A stretch of DNA of 64,000 nt, taken from positions 1 to 64,000 of the forward strand of contig CANTFL010000911.1 of assembly GCA_947650285.1 (NCBI GenBank). Direction: 5' to 3'. Both the position numbers and the translations under genes were made by a program. Below, in pieces: positions 36,001 through 46,862 of the stretch. The notes beneath the pieces are model-generated. The model ran no database searches. It was given only the letters and a program-made list of their open reading frames with translations, and was not told where the DNA came from. The number at the start of each line of letters is the position of its first letter. The first letter of the stretch is position 1. The stretch comes from Hyaloperonospora brassicae. Its lineage: Eukaryota; Oomycota; Peronosporomycetes; Peronosporales; Peronosporaceae.

Positions 36001-37987
36001 CACAGCAGATTGAGAAATATCGATGACTACCAGAATACCCGGGGTAGGCGCTAGTTATTTAAGCGCCGTCGAATATGGAGATGGTGCAGGAATGCCTACC
36101 TGTAACAGCATATACTGCGTAATGGTATATCAAGATTGCCAAACTTATATATATATCGGGTGGTGCGATTATGCGGGAGCAAATATGTCCTTGTGTTACA
36201 ATTTAATGGTACCTACAAATTATTAGTCAAAGAAGCTGAGATGTAATCTATGTCTCGAGATGGAAACGACACACGTATTACAACAAACAATTGAAATTTA
36301 CTGCACGCTTTCAATACATTCAAGTATAGAATTTGCTGTCACGGCGATATCTAGAATAATCATGTTTGACTGACGTGCGGCCAGGGTAAACATTGAGGGT
36401 AGATACAAACATCACAAGCATCATTTTTCTTCATTCTTTACCATATACATGAGTTTTTCTATGATGAAGAAAGAGGACTTCGAAAATGATTGCGTATGTC
36501 ATAGCATTTTCTATATAATATCCTTTAGATAGCTGACGGAAGTGTAAGATAATGTTACATATTTGTGATAATCAGATTAAAGGTGAAAATTTTGGCTAAC
36601 CTAGGCAAACATAGATGTTAAAGATGTTAGATATCAAAAGATATGTGCTCAGATTAGCGTATACATTTATTTTGTTTTTTTACGCTGAGGGCTTTAGGTC
36701 TAATAAGGTAAATCGTGCCTACGTCGAACCATTGCAAATGTATGGTCCACGATCTTTTTTGTAGACCAAATCATTACTTTTATACAACGAAATCGGACGA
36801 GAACAATATAAAATCTGAATTTTGGAATCTGTAAATCCGTTTATAGTTTGGGGTCCTTGATTTTACCTCGATGTCGAATTTTAAATAATATCATAATATC
36901 TTAATTGAAAGCTGGTTCTTAAAAAAGACTGATTCTTAAGAGATTGTTTGTGCCACCAATAGTTCGATAGATATCCATCAAAAGATGTTGAACCATAAGC
37001 GCCGCTCGAATATTGATCTCGTGTAACCCAATTGGCACGAAGACAATTTAACACTGGTGAAGGAATATCGATCTATAACTTTCATGAGTTATCTTTATAC
37101 ATTTTTGAAAAAAGTTGTAGACGCGAATTCTGTTCGTAATTTTGTTTAACCCATTCGCATTCAAATAGATACGGCGCTTGACATATCGGATTAAATTCAC
37201 GACCATAAGCCTGCCAGAGCGTCTAAATATTCGTGGGCAAGCTAAATTGTCCTATTTAATATAAAAATTACGAAAGTTCTATTATAACACAGTCAAATTG
37301 TCAAAGTTGACGGTACCATTAAAACTAACATGAAGTATCATCTGTATACATAAAGAATTGCATCTTTTATGAATGAATAGACACAGACGCGGTATATATG
37401 GATTTGACTATTCACGATTTATGTATGCGACTTATGACTCAAATTATGATTGCAATAGCGAAAGGGGACGTATCTTATCCATTTAATCAAGCTGGACTAT
37501 AATATACGTGTATAACTATATATACGGATGATCGAAACGAAGATATGTATTTGTCGATGGAAAGTAGTAATTTACCTTAAACATTTAAAGAAAGAAAATC
37601 TTGCTAGTGCTGAACGCTGTCTCGTGATGCATTTCCTATCAGTTACATAAATTTGGTTCATCTTGTATCGTCATCTTGTACCATGTTTTATAGATTGCTA
37701 TTTGTCTGGATCATTCTCAAAAATATATCTACTGATCAAAAATGTCATAAATCAAGGAACATTGTGCTTAGTTTAAAAGAGATATAATCTTTTAGTGCTA
37801 CTGTTTCGTATCATGAGTAATATACTGAAGTATATGTGAAGCTTTACCGAGCTATTAAAGCATAATTTAGCTCAATTGCTTGATAGGATCGGAATACGAA
37901 TATATACCACCTCTTTTGTGGTATAAATGCGTGGTGGCTAATACATGATGAGCAATATATATGGCTGTGAATCTGTATGCGCTATAT
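27009..37987. other. 11-kb AT-rich gene-poor plain, no gene recognised
   Basis: No ORF exceeds about 127 codons and none shows family motifs. The longest are 27431-27814 (+) and 33599-33904 (+); neither has an initiator or recognisable domain. Short AT repeats are common. It probably consists of decayed repeats beyond recognition by eye. Confidence 0.5.
32788..32880. repeat. Imperfect short tandem repeat of a gatctg/gatccg word
   Basis: Variants of gtgatccg, gtgatctg, gatcctcg and gagatcctg recur about every 12-18 bp across roughly 90 bp. It looks like a degenerate minisatellite within AT-rich DNA. Confidence 0.45.
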
Positions 37988-37996
37988 ATGTTATCA

Positions 37997-38080
37997 GAGA
38001 AATTACATAGAATAGGACACTTTTTATCGTAAATTCGTAGAATTGGACACTTTTCTGTTATTCACAGGATAGGACACTTA
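37997..38080 (+). repeat. Left TIR of MULE-2 with three internal copies of a GGACACTT motif
   Basis: AATAGGACACTTTTTAT, AATTGGACACTTTTCTG and GATAGGACACTTATTTT follow each other about every 30 bp. The same array is inverted at the right end. This spacing suggests repeated transposase-binding sites inside the TIR. Confidence 0.88.
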
Positions 38081-38115
38081 TTTTTACCAGCTATAAGAGG
38101 AATACGAGACGGCGA

Positions 38116-38274
38116 ATGAACCAAGCGCGCGCAGCCTTTCTGCGTAACGAAGCGATTCGGCGGTGGCTCTTTAAACACGAGCTGGTGTTCCTCTTGCTGC
38201 ACTCAAAGCTGGAAAGCGTCCCGCTGCTCCGCTCGGTGCAGTTCCGACCACCAGGTACGTCTCTCATTGTTTAA
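38116..38274 (+). other. GC-rich 52-codon ORF inside MULE-2, possible cargo exon
   Basis: The ATG at 38116 opens 52 codons (MNQARAAFLRNEAIRRWLFK and onward, Arg/Leu-rich). Its composition is much more GC-rich than the AT-rich surroundings, and a consensus donor (gGTACGT at 38255) lies near its end. It is on the strand opposite the transposase and directly inside the left TIR. It could be exon 1 of a captured host gene or a second element-encoded protein. It could also be chance. Splicing to the 38542 acceptor does not keep frame. Confidence 0.4.
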
Positions 38275-38541
38275 CTGAAAACAAGGAGCTGTTTGGGGAA
38301 ATTTGACCTTTATCGGAGATCGACTGACGGAATTTTACGGTACCCTATTTATGCGTGACCAGGGTGGCACGTTATTGTATTATAACACACTAGAGATATC
38401 GGACTACAAGAAGGATGGATGACACTGGCAGAAGCGCAAAGATAATAGTGGGAGGGAGCGGCGATGATTCTTGAGTAGTCCTGCCACGTGCTTGGTGTTG
38501 TTATGTCATGCTGACGCCCGACCTGATGCGTCAAAATTGCA

Positions 38542-38719
38542 GGTTTGTGAGGACCGAGCACATCTGGTGATCAGCCGAGAGGTCATCATGTTGGGAAGTT
38601 ATGTTCATTATGCAGAGATTTCAGTAAGTTGGTGTGAATTTTTGCAGTACAAATTGGAGGGTTTCAATGGACGACTTTTACGAGATACTGTTTTGCTGTT
38701 TTTAATGAGTTGCTTGTAG
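38542..38719 (+). other. Second possible coding segment of the MULE-2 plus-strand cargo
   Basis: After a good acceptor (aaaattgcag ending 38541), a frame V-C-E-D-R-A-H-L-V-I-S-R-E-V runs to a stop at 38717-38719. An in-frame stretch inside it, gtaagt..ttgcag, could be a short 24-nt-scale insertion or read through. With 38116-38274 it may form a plus-strand gene, but the phase to the first segment does not fit. No family is recognised. Confidence 0.3.
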
Positions 38720-38901
38720 ACGTTTCATCGGAGGATGTATTACATCAGTGTTTCAACCAAGAATATTGTCCTTGTTCGCTACTTTAACGAGACGAAATAA
38801 GGGGAGGGGGACGTCAAGTACTGACACGTGTAAGCAACGGGAGCTATGGACTAAATCGGCCGCTACCCGTTGCTACAGAATTTGAGTTAACAAATACTGC
38901 G

Positions 38902-40823
38902 TCAAAACAAACATTGAGAGGAGAAGTAAACAATTACAAAACAGATTCTCGCCCGCCTTCTTCTTTGTAATTCCGCTCCGTCCCCTTCTCCCCTAAGTTG
39001 ATCACATTTGAGCCGCTTACAAGTTCTCCTATTGTGCCCAAGCTGTCCACATGTCTTGCAAGGTTTCCTATTCATCTCTTTCTGCTGAGAACCGCTTTCC
39101 TTGCGTCTCTTAACAGGTCGTCCCCGGGGCCGAGAAACCTTTGGTGGTAAAAGTGGTGACAGCGAGAGATTCACAATTTAGACTGGAACGTATGGACGGT
39201 TGCATGTGGCGCGATAGGTGTCAACGGTGTAGTATTTGTCGGCTAGTGTGATTGGGGCCACCTTCACTTTCAATTCAAACGCGCAAACGTAGCGGCAAGG
39301 CAAAGGAAGTTCTGATACTTTCACAGGTGCAACTACCAATCGGACGATTCGGAGTTGGAAGGTTGATCACATATTGGTGAATTGATCCACCTACGACCGT
39401 TCCATAAGTTTGTTTCGCCGGGAAGACGGTGTACATCTTAGCAGCATTCAACTCCTCACCAAATCTCTTCATCGCCAACGGCACCAACGGTGCAACCCAA
39501 CCAATTGCGGACTGCGCCCGTTTATGAAACTTCTCCAATTGGCGGCGATACAAAGCGTCCAGCATCTGAAGAAAATATAATTCACACATCTGCTTAAAAA
39601 AAGAGTTTTCAAGCTCTGCTAAGTTTGAAGTGACATGTCCGAAACGGCGAACGTCACAAGCGTATGTAGCCCATCGATTATGCGGGATTTCTATTATTTA
39701 ATCGGCAGCAAGAGGATTGATTTTACGGATTTGATCGATAAACCTGTCGAAATCAGCTTTCATATCGGCGTAGACGCATTTCCAGAAGGGTCTAATGTAG
39801 CAAAAACATACGGATCAGAGTCAATCATGACTTTCCATCCTTCCCCAACATCTTGACTCGGATAGTACATACCTTGTGATGACAAGTACACGTTTAGTCT
39901 GAACGTTTGCATCAATGTGATAGCAGCAAAAGGCATTATGAGCGTTCTGAAGACTTTTTGCCACTGCGTTTATCAGCCCTTTTTCACAGTCATTTACCAC
40001 TACACTTCCACGTTCGTTGATCCCAGAGTGCGCTTTCCTTTAGTTAGCCAAAAACCAGTCCCACGTCTCCTCACATTCATTTGGAACAACCGCTCATCCC
40101 AAAATCACCAGTTCATTCTGAGCATTCATTGACACAGCCAAAAGAAGGATCCGGACAAAGCGAGTCTTGGTAAAGGTCCCATCAACATCCACAAAGCAGC
40201 AAATGTGTTGAAAAGCGTATCTCGTTGCACCCGGAGCGATGAATAGACTATGGAATCGTTTTTCCATGCCATTTTCGCTTGAAAGTTGTTGTGTTTTGAG
40301 TTTCACAATATTTTGTGATCCTCAAGAAGTAGACATTGAACATAGCCTTCCACCAGATTGAACTGCTCCCGTTGCGCATTGATTGTCTCAGCACACACTG
40401 CTTCCTTTGCTTTGTGAGAGGTAGTATACGGAATGTCGACACCAAGTTTTTGTTTTAGAAACTGCTGCACATCCTTAATAGGAGCCTTGCTGTTCACTGT
40501 CATGCCTTCGCGAAGCTGCTTTACCAAAAATGTGTGCTCACTCTAGGACCCCCGAGATTTCTCAAGCGATCCTTGGCATCAATGCTGATCTCGTACCTGA
40601 CTGATACGAAATTGTTCGGTTGTTTTTGGAATGATATGCGGGCATATGCAGGACAATCGTCACCTGAACACTTGATGTAGGCTCTGGTCTTGTTTCTGTC
40701 GGAGACTTTGTAGCTGATGTGATCGTTTGCTGCCTGTGATTGAATGGCCATCATTGCTTGATCCATAGTAGCGAAGGATAGTCCTTTTAAAGCTGGCACG
40801 TTGGGGGTGATGGTAGGTGGCAT
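38902..40823 (-). pseudogene. Decayed MULE transposase with SWIM and zinc-knuckle ends
   Basis: Minus-strand pieces in order are an N-terminal MuDR-like region (MPPTITPNVPALKGL, with I-K-C-S-G-D-D-C-P-A-Y-A-R), then FLKQKLGVDIPYTTSHKAKE (near 40440). The catalytic core is FHSLFIAPGATRYAFQHICC followed by VDGTFTKTRF (near 40210) and VVVNDCEKGLINAVAKSLQN. Next comes HNAFCCYHIDANVQTK (near 39920), a SWIM-like region with SCTCESIRTSFALP (near 39310), and a CCHC knuckle CKTCGQLGHNRRTC preceded by RPRGRPVKRRKE (near 39080). Stops and frameshifts interrupt it, for example a TGA where Trp is expected at about 40100. No intact protein can be made. Confidence 0.88.
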
Positions 40824-40978
40824 GACATTGGTTGAGAATCCTGTAGAAGAAGCAGGTTTGGAGCGATGAGAAGAGTGATCTTGAGGAATGATGTCTCGGA
40901 GATGATCTTTCGAGACTGCGAGGGGGGACTTAAGGGGACTTCTTTGCGTAGCTCGCGAGGCTTAGACCAAAACGACTA

Positions 40979-41063
40979 AAAAGTGTCTTATCTTGTGAAT
41001 AAATAAAAAGTGTCCTATTCTACGAATTTCCGATAAAAAGTGTCCTAGTCTGTGTAATTTCTC
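40979..41063 (-). repeat. Right TIR of MULE-2
   Basis: Inverted partner of 37997-38080, with all three GGACACTT or AGACACTT motif copies kept in the same phase. Confidence 0.88.
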
Positions 41064-41072
41064 ATGTTGTTA

Positions 41073-43309
41073 ATATTGGTACGTTAGGACACCTAGGTAA
41101 CTATGAAGACGATAGACACATTTGTGACGTATATGAGTAAACTCGCGTTCGATGCATCTCCTGATTGCCTACAACTTTTCCGGATGGCTTCTTGCTTGAT
41201 GCCGTTCTTGCAATAAAGTGGAGATTGTTCGAACAGTTTATCTATATAAGTGTTGTATCTAAAGTCCGATTGTCCTTATGTCAAAAATTTACTATCTATT
41301 TTTTTGTGGCGCGCGCATTGCTACCAAAGAAGAGATTGAAGATTCCGATATGCTGTTGAGACGATTTCAGTCAAATAGGGTAATGATGTAAAGCTACATA
41401 TTAAAAATATGCTAATTCAGAATGTCTGTAGTAACAAATAGATGTATATTGATGCGTCAGAACTTTTTACAAACAGTAGCAACAGGAAACTGAGTACAAT
41501 GTTGTAAAGCAATAAACAATTATTAATGTGTTCACGTAGCAAAGTGTATTAAGAGATCAGGGCCTGCCATAAAAATTGTTTACATCGATCATGTAGATTT
41601 ATAGGAATCCCTACAATTATTTTTTTTGAATAAAATCGTACACACTTTTGTCCACCTTTTCTTATGTTCGATGCCAAGTAAAGTTTTAAAAAAGTATGAT
41701 CCTATTAAGACGCGTATACAAAATACCGAATTATTAGCCGATAAATAACGAACAATGCCGTGAATTTCGAAAGCAGGGTAATATAGTTATTTGCATGCAA
41801 GACTTATTATTTCTTACTTGTATGAACATTGATTAGGCGAGCACAATCCGCGTGAGTCGCAAAGTGGTCGCAACTCTATGAGCACCCATCATGATCGTGT
41901 GATGCATCCTGCATTTTGGTTGGTATACGACTTGTTAGCAGCTGAAACTAAGGATGGTCGTTTACATCATTGTACGATCACAATGCAAGATTGATCAGAA
42001 CAGCGTACCATTGATTCGAAGTATGCAGCCAGGTGAAGCTCGATTACGTATGAAAAGAGATTGTTTGTTTTACGCTACCGTATGTAGACAAAAAATGCAC
42101 AGCTATATATAACGGAATTGTCGTTCGATTACGCAATAATATATCGGGATGCAGGAATTTGTATATTTAAATTGTATTACCAGCATGTATTTCAGACTTC
42201 AATATCATCTTACTCTTCCAAAAAGGAACAAAGTAGCATCACTGCAATTCGATGTCTTCCAAATATGGCGTTATTCGTCGTGCAATGCGAATACAATAAT
42301 CCTTTAAGCTGTAATTTTATCTGATGTAATTAGCATTTATACGCTCTGATGATAGTCGATATACCACTTCGTCTGCAAAAAATATGAGCTAGCACGGAAG
42401 TCGTAAGACGAATATTGATAAGGCCCCGTCAAAAATTACATTATCAACTTCGTATAGACAATAACAAACTTTTAAATCGCACCCATCGTACTTTTTGTAT
42501 TTAGAAACAAATCCAGCAGACATATATCATGCCAAGTCCATATGTTCGTTTAAATTAACATCGATATCAGCAATCGTCTTTTGAAATCATCTTAAGGCTA
42601 AGTTATTTCAATGTTTACCCAGAATAATATCTGTTCATTGCATATACATCATTTTGACCCCATCTTAGTAGACGACTTATAAAAACAAAGTCGGATTGTA
42701 TGTGGCTATATGTAGCTTACTAAACACCAGAATGGCTGGAAGCACAGTTTTAAATCACACATCAGCACGTATATGTTATAGCCAAGATTAGGTTGCATCT
42801 TAGCCGAAGTATACTTTTTGCATCGAGGTATTGATGTTTTTTGTGCAATCGAACATAGTACATTACACTCAAGTCTTTATGCAGAACGTTTACGACAAGC
42901 TCAAATGTGACAAAGATAATAACGTAGAACAATCTGTCTTGTTCTATAAACTAAATTAATAAGATAATTCATGGTCGCTGAAATGGCAGTAAATAATACC
43001 CATCCCGATAAATCAGAGTTGGTATTCCTCAGGCTGTCATTGCGCTATCGTCTAAAAATTGTTTGGTGTATATATTTTGAATGTAGGTACTCGTAAATGT
43101 CTTATACAATCTCTTATAAATACAATAGGGAATTGCTAAAACCACACACCCTTTCCTTCGATTCACACCCTTCCTTCCAAATATAATATATAAAATCTCT
43201 TTTCACTTTAAGATTTGATTTCTGACAAAGTACTACTCAATCATCTAGGCCATTAATTGGCAAGTAATACGTAAGAAATACATAAGACACAACTCACGCC
43301 TGTGGTCCA
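41073..43309. other. AT-rich intergenic DNA, no gene recognised
   Basis: Only ORFs below 70 codons. No TIR belonging to the downstream MULE-3 could be identified here. Confidence 0.5.
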
Positions 43310-45300
43310 GCTCCTCCAGCATTTACTGATAGGTCACCACGCAATAAATTTCTTCCTCCTCCCGAGGATATGTATGCCAGTCGGAAGCAACTTATGGATA
43401 CTGTGCAGACGTTCGCACGTAGCCAAGGCTATGCTGTTACGATTAAAAGTTCTATTGCAGGAAAGCGTGTCTACCTTAAATTTGATCGAGGTGCCGTAAA
43501 CGTACCAAAGGTTGGAAAAGAGCGCCAACGCCAGACCAGCTCACGCCGAATTGATTGCCCGTTCCTTTGAAGTGGAAATTTCTTCAAAAAAAGGGGTAAT
43601 TGGAAGTAAACGTGATGAATGGATGCCACAATCACGAGCTGTCATTCCATCCGTCTGGTCATTCAACTCATAGGAAGCTAAATAGCGAGCAGGCCGATAC
43701 TGTCAGAAATATAACATTGGCTGGTGTTAAACCGTTAGAATTTCTTTCATCCCTTCTTATGGAGAATGACGGTGCCCTAGCAAACCTCTCTTCATTGTAC
43801 AATGAGCGTACGAAACTTCTAAAGGACAAGCAAAATGGAAGGACACCGATACAAGCTCTTTTTGGTGATTTGCAAGCAAGCAATGTTACGCACTTTCACG
43901 GATGTGATGATGATGGAGCAATAATTTCCCTCTTTTCGCCCACAAAGAAAGTATTCGGCTTGCTTGCCGATACCATAATGCCGTGATTATGGACTGCACA
44001 TACAAGACAAACAAGTACCGACTCCCCTTACTTCAAATTGTTGGTATGACAAGCTTCATTAGCCAATTTTCGGTTGGCTTCTGCTTTCTTAAAGAAGAGA
44101 AGTAAAACGATTACATGTGGGCATTATTAAAACTTGCAGCCATCCTGACACCAGAGAAACGCCCAGCCGTGATTGTTACGGACCGTGAACTGTCGCTGAT
44201 GGCAGCTATCGATAAAATATCCCCATCTTCATCACACATGCTGTGCATATGGCACGTCAACAAAAACATTATGTCCAAATGCAAACGACAATTTGAGACG
44301 AGCGAGCAATGGAACTTGTTTCCTTAGCAGTGGAATAATCTGGTGGCTGCTAATACGGAAGTGGAATTAAAAAAACAGTGGAAAGAGCTATCAAACTTTT
44401 TTGATAGGAAGTCTCAAGTTCTCGAAAACCTCTCCAATACGTGGCTTATATACAAGGATCGCTTTGTAAAATGCCTGGACGTCGAGGTATCTTCATTTTG
44501 GCAACAAAGCTACATCACGAGTGGAAGGTTCCCATGCGTACGTAAAAACGATTCTGCAAGTATCAACAGGGAACTTGCTATCGGTGCTCAGCAAACTGAC
44601 TCTTGCAATTGAGCATCAAGTTAGAACCGAAGAAACACATCGCAACAGAGACAAGTTACTTCACCTGACCGCGTTGCCGTCAACTTTCACTTCATTATCC
44701 AGGATCATTTCAGCCTTTGCACTCAAAAATTGTCTCGATCAATTCAAGAGGAACACAGAAGAAAAAGCTCAATGCACAATGGTTTCATCTCGACAATGGA
44801 CATCCCTTGTGCTCACAAGCTAAAAGAAATCGAGAACAGCAAGCGTGCATTGAGCATAAACGATTTTCATGAGCAATGGCATCTGGATTGGAGACGCGAC
44901 GTAACGGTATGGCAGATACTCTATAGTGTGTGTATCTGACTAACGCTGACTGATGTGGTTATATTTTTGATAGGAAGCAAGCGGTGAAGTTGAGGCGATC
45001 AACGTAAAATGGAATATGCTTGAAAAGAAGGAAAGGGAACTACCAGATGATCAAGTCAAGGTTCTCTGTGCCCAAGTGACCCAACTGTTGGAAGGCCGCA
45101 GCACAGTGGTGGAGCTGAAAGATCCGATGGTACACACTGAAACTCGCGGTATTCCCCCTGGCTCCCGTAATCTTCCAAAAAGCAGCACAAAACGAGACTT
45201 GTCCGAGTTCGATCATGTTGAAAAGGCAGATTTATAACACCAAAGGAAATGTGGGTGCTGCGGTATACCAGGTCACTACAAACGAACTTGCCAGTTTCGA
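43310..45300 (+). pseudogene. Decayed FAR1-type MULE transposase (MULE-3)
   Basis: Plus-strand blocks in order are a FAR1-like DNA-binding region (YASRKQLMDTVQTFARSQGY at about 43370), then a zinc-ligand tail with NGCHNHELSFHPSGHSTHRK (43615). The MULE core has AVIMDCTYKTNKYRLPLLQI (43983), VIVTDRELSLMAAIDK (44165) and MLCIWHVNKNIMSKCKRQFE (44240). SWIM remnants with IPCAHKLKEI lie at 44800, FHEQWHLDW at 44865, and a CCHC knuckle (C-G-C-C-G-I-P-G-H-Y-K-R-T-C) at 45247-45290. Stops and frameshifts separate nearly all blocks. The core resembles MULE-1 more than MULE-2 (CTYKTN and F.(D/E)QWHLD are shared). No TIRs were found, so the element's borders are unknown. Confidence 0.85.
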
Positions 45301-45756
45301 AAGTAATAAGAGGTTGAAGACTAATATGCATACTTATAAAGCAAATCATAACACCTTGATATTGATCAATTATCGATTGTATTACTTCCTTCTACCGTGC
45401 GTGTATGTATAATTTTAGGCTTGGACACGGTGGAGCCAAATGGAATTCGCCAAGTCTTCAAAACACATTGTAGATCCTGATGGAAAACACATTGGTGAAC
45501 AGTATGTTTACCAATAAATTCCTTATCCCATGAGTTTCCATCAGATCACCTCTAATCCAATTAGGCGTTCAAGAAATGCACGAGCTAGCTAAATTGAAAC
45601 TGCAGATAGTAGCGAAAATATATTACACCGAGTTAGGTTACCGGAAGCAATGGGTGTAAGTTTGTCTTGTGCTCTTCATGAGTTACAAGCGTTATACTGC
45701 ACTCAGCACACGATCGCTTCTTGCCAGTCCTCATTCTTCTCTTGTCGCATCCTGCC

Positions 45757-46521
45757 TTAAGCAGTCTTGATCTTTGTCTTGGAGTACGCACGATTACGCT
45801 GCGTGAGCATGTGTCTATACATGACGCGCAGGCCTGGGATGTACACCACTAGCACGAGAATGACCACCACATAGAGCGAAATCGAGATGTTGTGTGTGTT
45901 GTGAATCTGGATGGCATACGCACCCGAGGAGAGAAAGCTGAGCGAGCTCACCATGCAAAGCACTTCGCCTAATAGACAAAAAGAGTATGTGAGCTCTACT
46001 ATCACCTCAACGAATTCAAGCCACTCGCATCGACCTGCGGCAGGGCATTATAGATGCAAGGAAGTACGTACCAGGTACACCCGAGGGATAAAACAGCATG
46101 AAAATGTGGTAGCGCAGAAAAAAGAGGAAGTTGGGCATGCCGTCGTACGGAGTGAGTGCATGAAAAGAGTAGCGCGGCTACTCCACGAGGCCCCACCATA
46201 AGCGGGAAGCCGAACAGATAGCGCGAGGCGGGATAGAGCCCAGACGAGCCATAGCCTAGAGCTCACTTGCATGAGGGTAGAGCCCACAGGAGATCGCACA
46301 AAGCCCACGGCATCGTGCACGATCTCCATTACGGCCATCGTCTGAACTACTTTAGGCGGCAGTGACACAACTTCCCACGTGATTTGTGCCACTTGGCTCC
46401 AGTCCAGATAGCCACCTTCACGCGCCTTGAGGACCGTTGTCACTATTAGGTACAACACGTACGCCCAGACAGCGCAAGAGTGGTCATTGAAGGCCAGCAG
46501 GTACAAAGTTAGCTGCGAGGA
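45757..46521 (-). pseudogene. Broken 3-hydroxyacyl-CoA dehydratase (PTPLA/HACD family)
   Basis: The family dehydrates 3-hydroxyacyl-CoA in very-long-chain fatty acid elongation, as a multi-pass ER membrane protein. The homology runs from SSQLTLYLLAFNDHSCAVWA through GLVRSP-like VGFVRSPVGSTLMQVSSRLW to FLRYHIFMLFYPSGVPG. It then crosses a 103-bp intron (45969-46071, GTACGT..TAG) to E-V-L-C-M-V and ends KTKIKTA, with lysines at -3 and -5 as in ER-retrieval signals. The Tyr and Glu of YPxGVxGE, the catalytic pair, are kept. The frame breaks twice (near 46237 and 46198), a TAG follows W-G-L-V-E (about 46180), and the expected start codon position (about 46514) also reads TAG. Upstream flank 46522 joins the adenylate kinase remnant. 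Confidence 0.8.
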
Positions 46522-46850
46522 CTACGCATACAAATAGAGGGAACTATGGTCAACCTCTGCGTTGCAACCTGGACACTCGTCTTTATCTCTTATTGTTCTT
46601 ACCTTTTTGTCCTGCACGAACGTTCGTGGAAAGTCGTCAATAATATAGCCACGACGGCATTCCGAGCTCTTGATGGCGTTCTTAATGATACCGACGACAA
46701 TCTCGCCGGTCACAAGTGCGCCCAAATCCGTCGCGGCTTTGAATTTTTTGCCTATGTTGGTGCCAGCAGCTACAGCAGCGCGCAAAATGTCGCCCGTGGC
46801 CAAGTGGCAGAGAAAGTACCCGTCTTTGTCCAAAGGCGATTGCGTACCTT
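46522..46850 (-). pseudogene. Truncated adenylate kinase fragment
   Basis: On the minus strand GTQSPL, LCHLATGDILRAAVAAGTNI, KKFKAATDLGALVTGEIVVG and IDDFPRTFVQ follow the adenylate kinase order: end of the P-loop, NMP-binding region, then the D-G-F-P-R-T motif, here with Asp for Gly. The glycine-rich P-loop before GTQ is missing. The frame ends soon after FVQDKK, at a probable intron (GTAAGA near 46605 to an acceptor near 46556) and a stop. The lid and C-terminal half are absent. The enzyme interconverts ATP+AMP and ADP; this remnant cannot fold as one. It lies directly upstream of the broken dehydratase on the same strand. Confidence 0.8.
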
Positions 46851-46862
46851 GTATATATAAGA

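Larger units (their letters stand above)
37997..41063 (-). mobile_element. Complete Mutator-like element (MULE-2) with repeated-motif TIRs
   Basis: The 3.07-kb element is bounded by 84-85-bp inverted repeats beginning GAGAAATTACA. Flanking 9-mers atgttatca (37988-37996) and atgttgtta (41064-41072) match at 7 of 9 positions, the two differences being transitions, as expected for an aged target duplication. A MULE transposase lies on the minus strand, and an unrelated-looking GC-rich stretch lies on the plus strand near the left end. The TIR sequence is unlike that of MULE-1. Confidence 0.88.

Noticed and set aside
39635..40132. Two plus-strand ORFs of 71-73 codons
   Set aside because: They are antisense to the conserved catalytic core of the MULE-2 transposase (NDCEKGLINAVAK, CCYHIDANVQTK).
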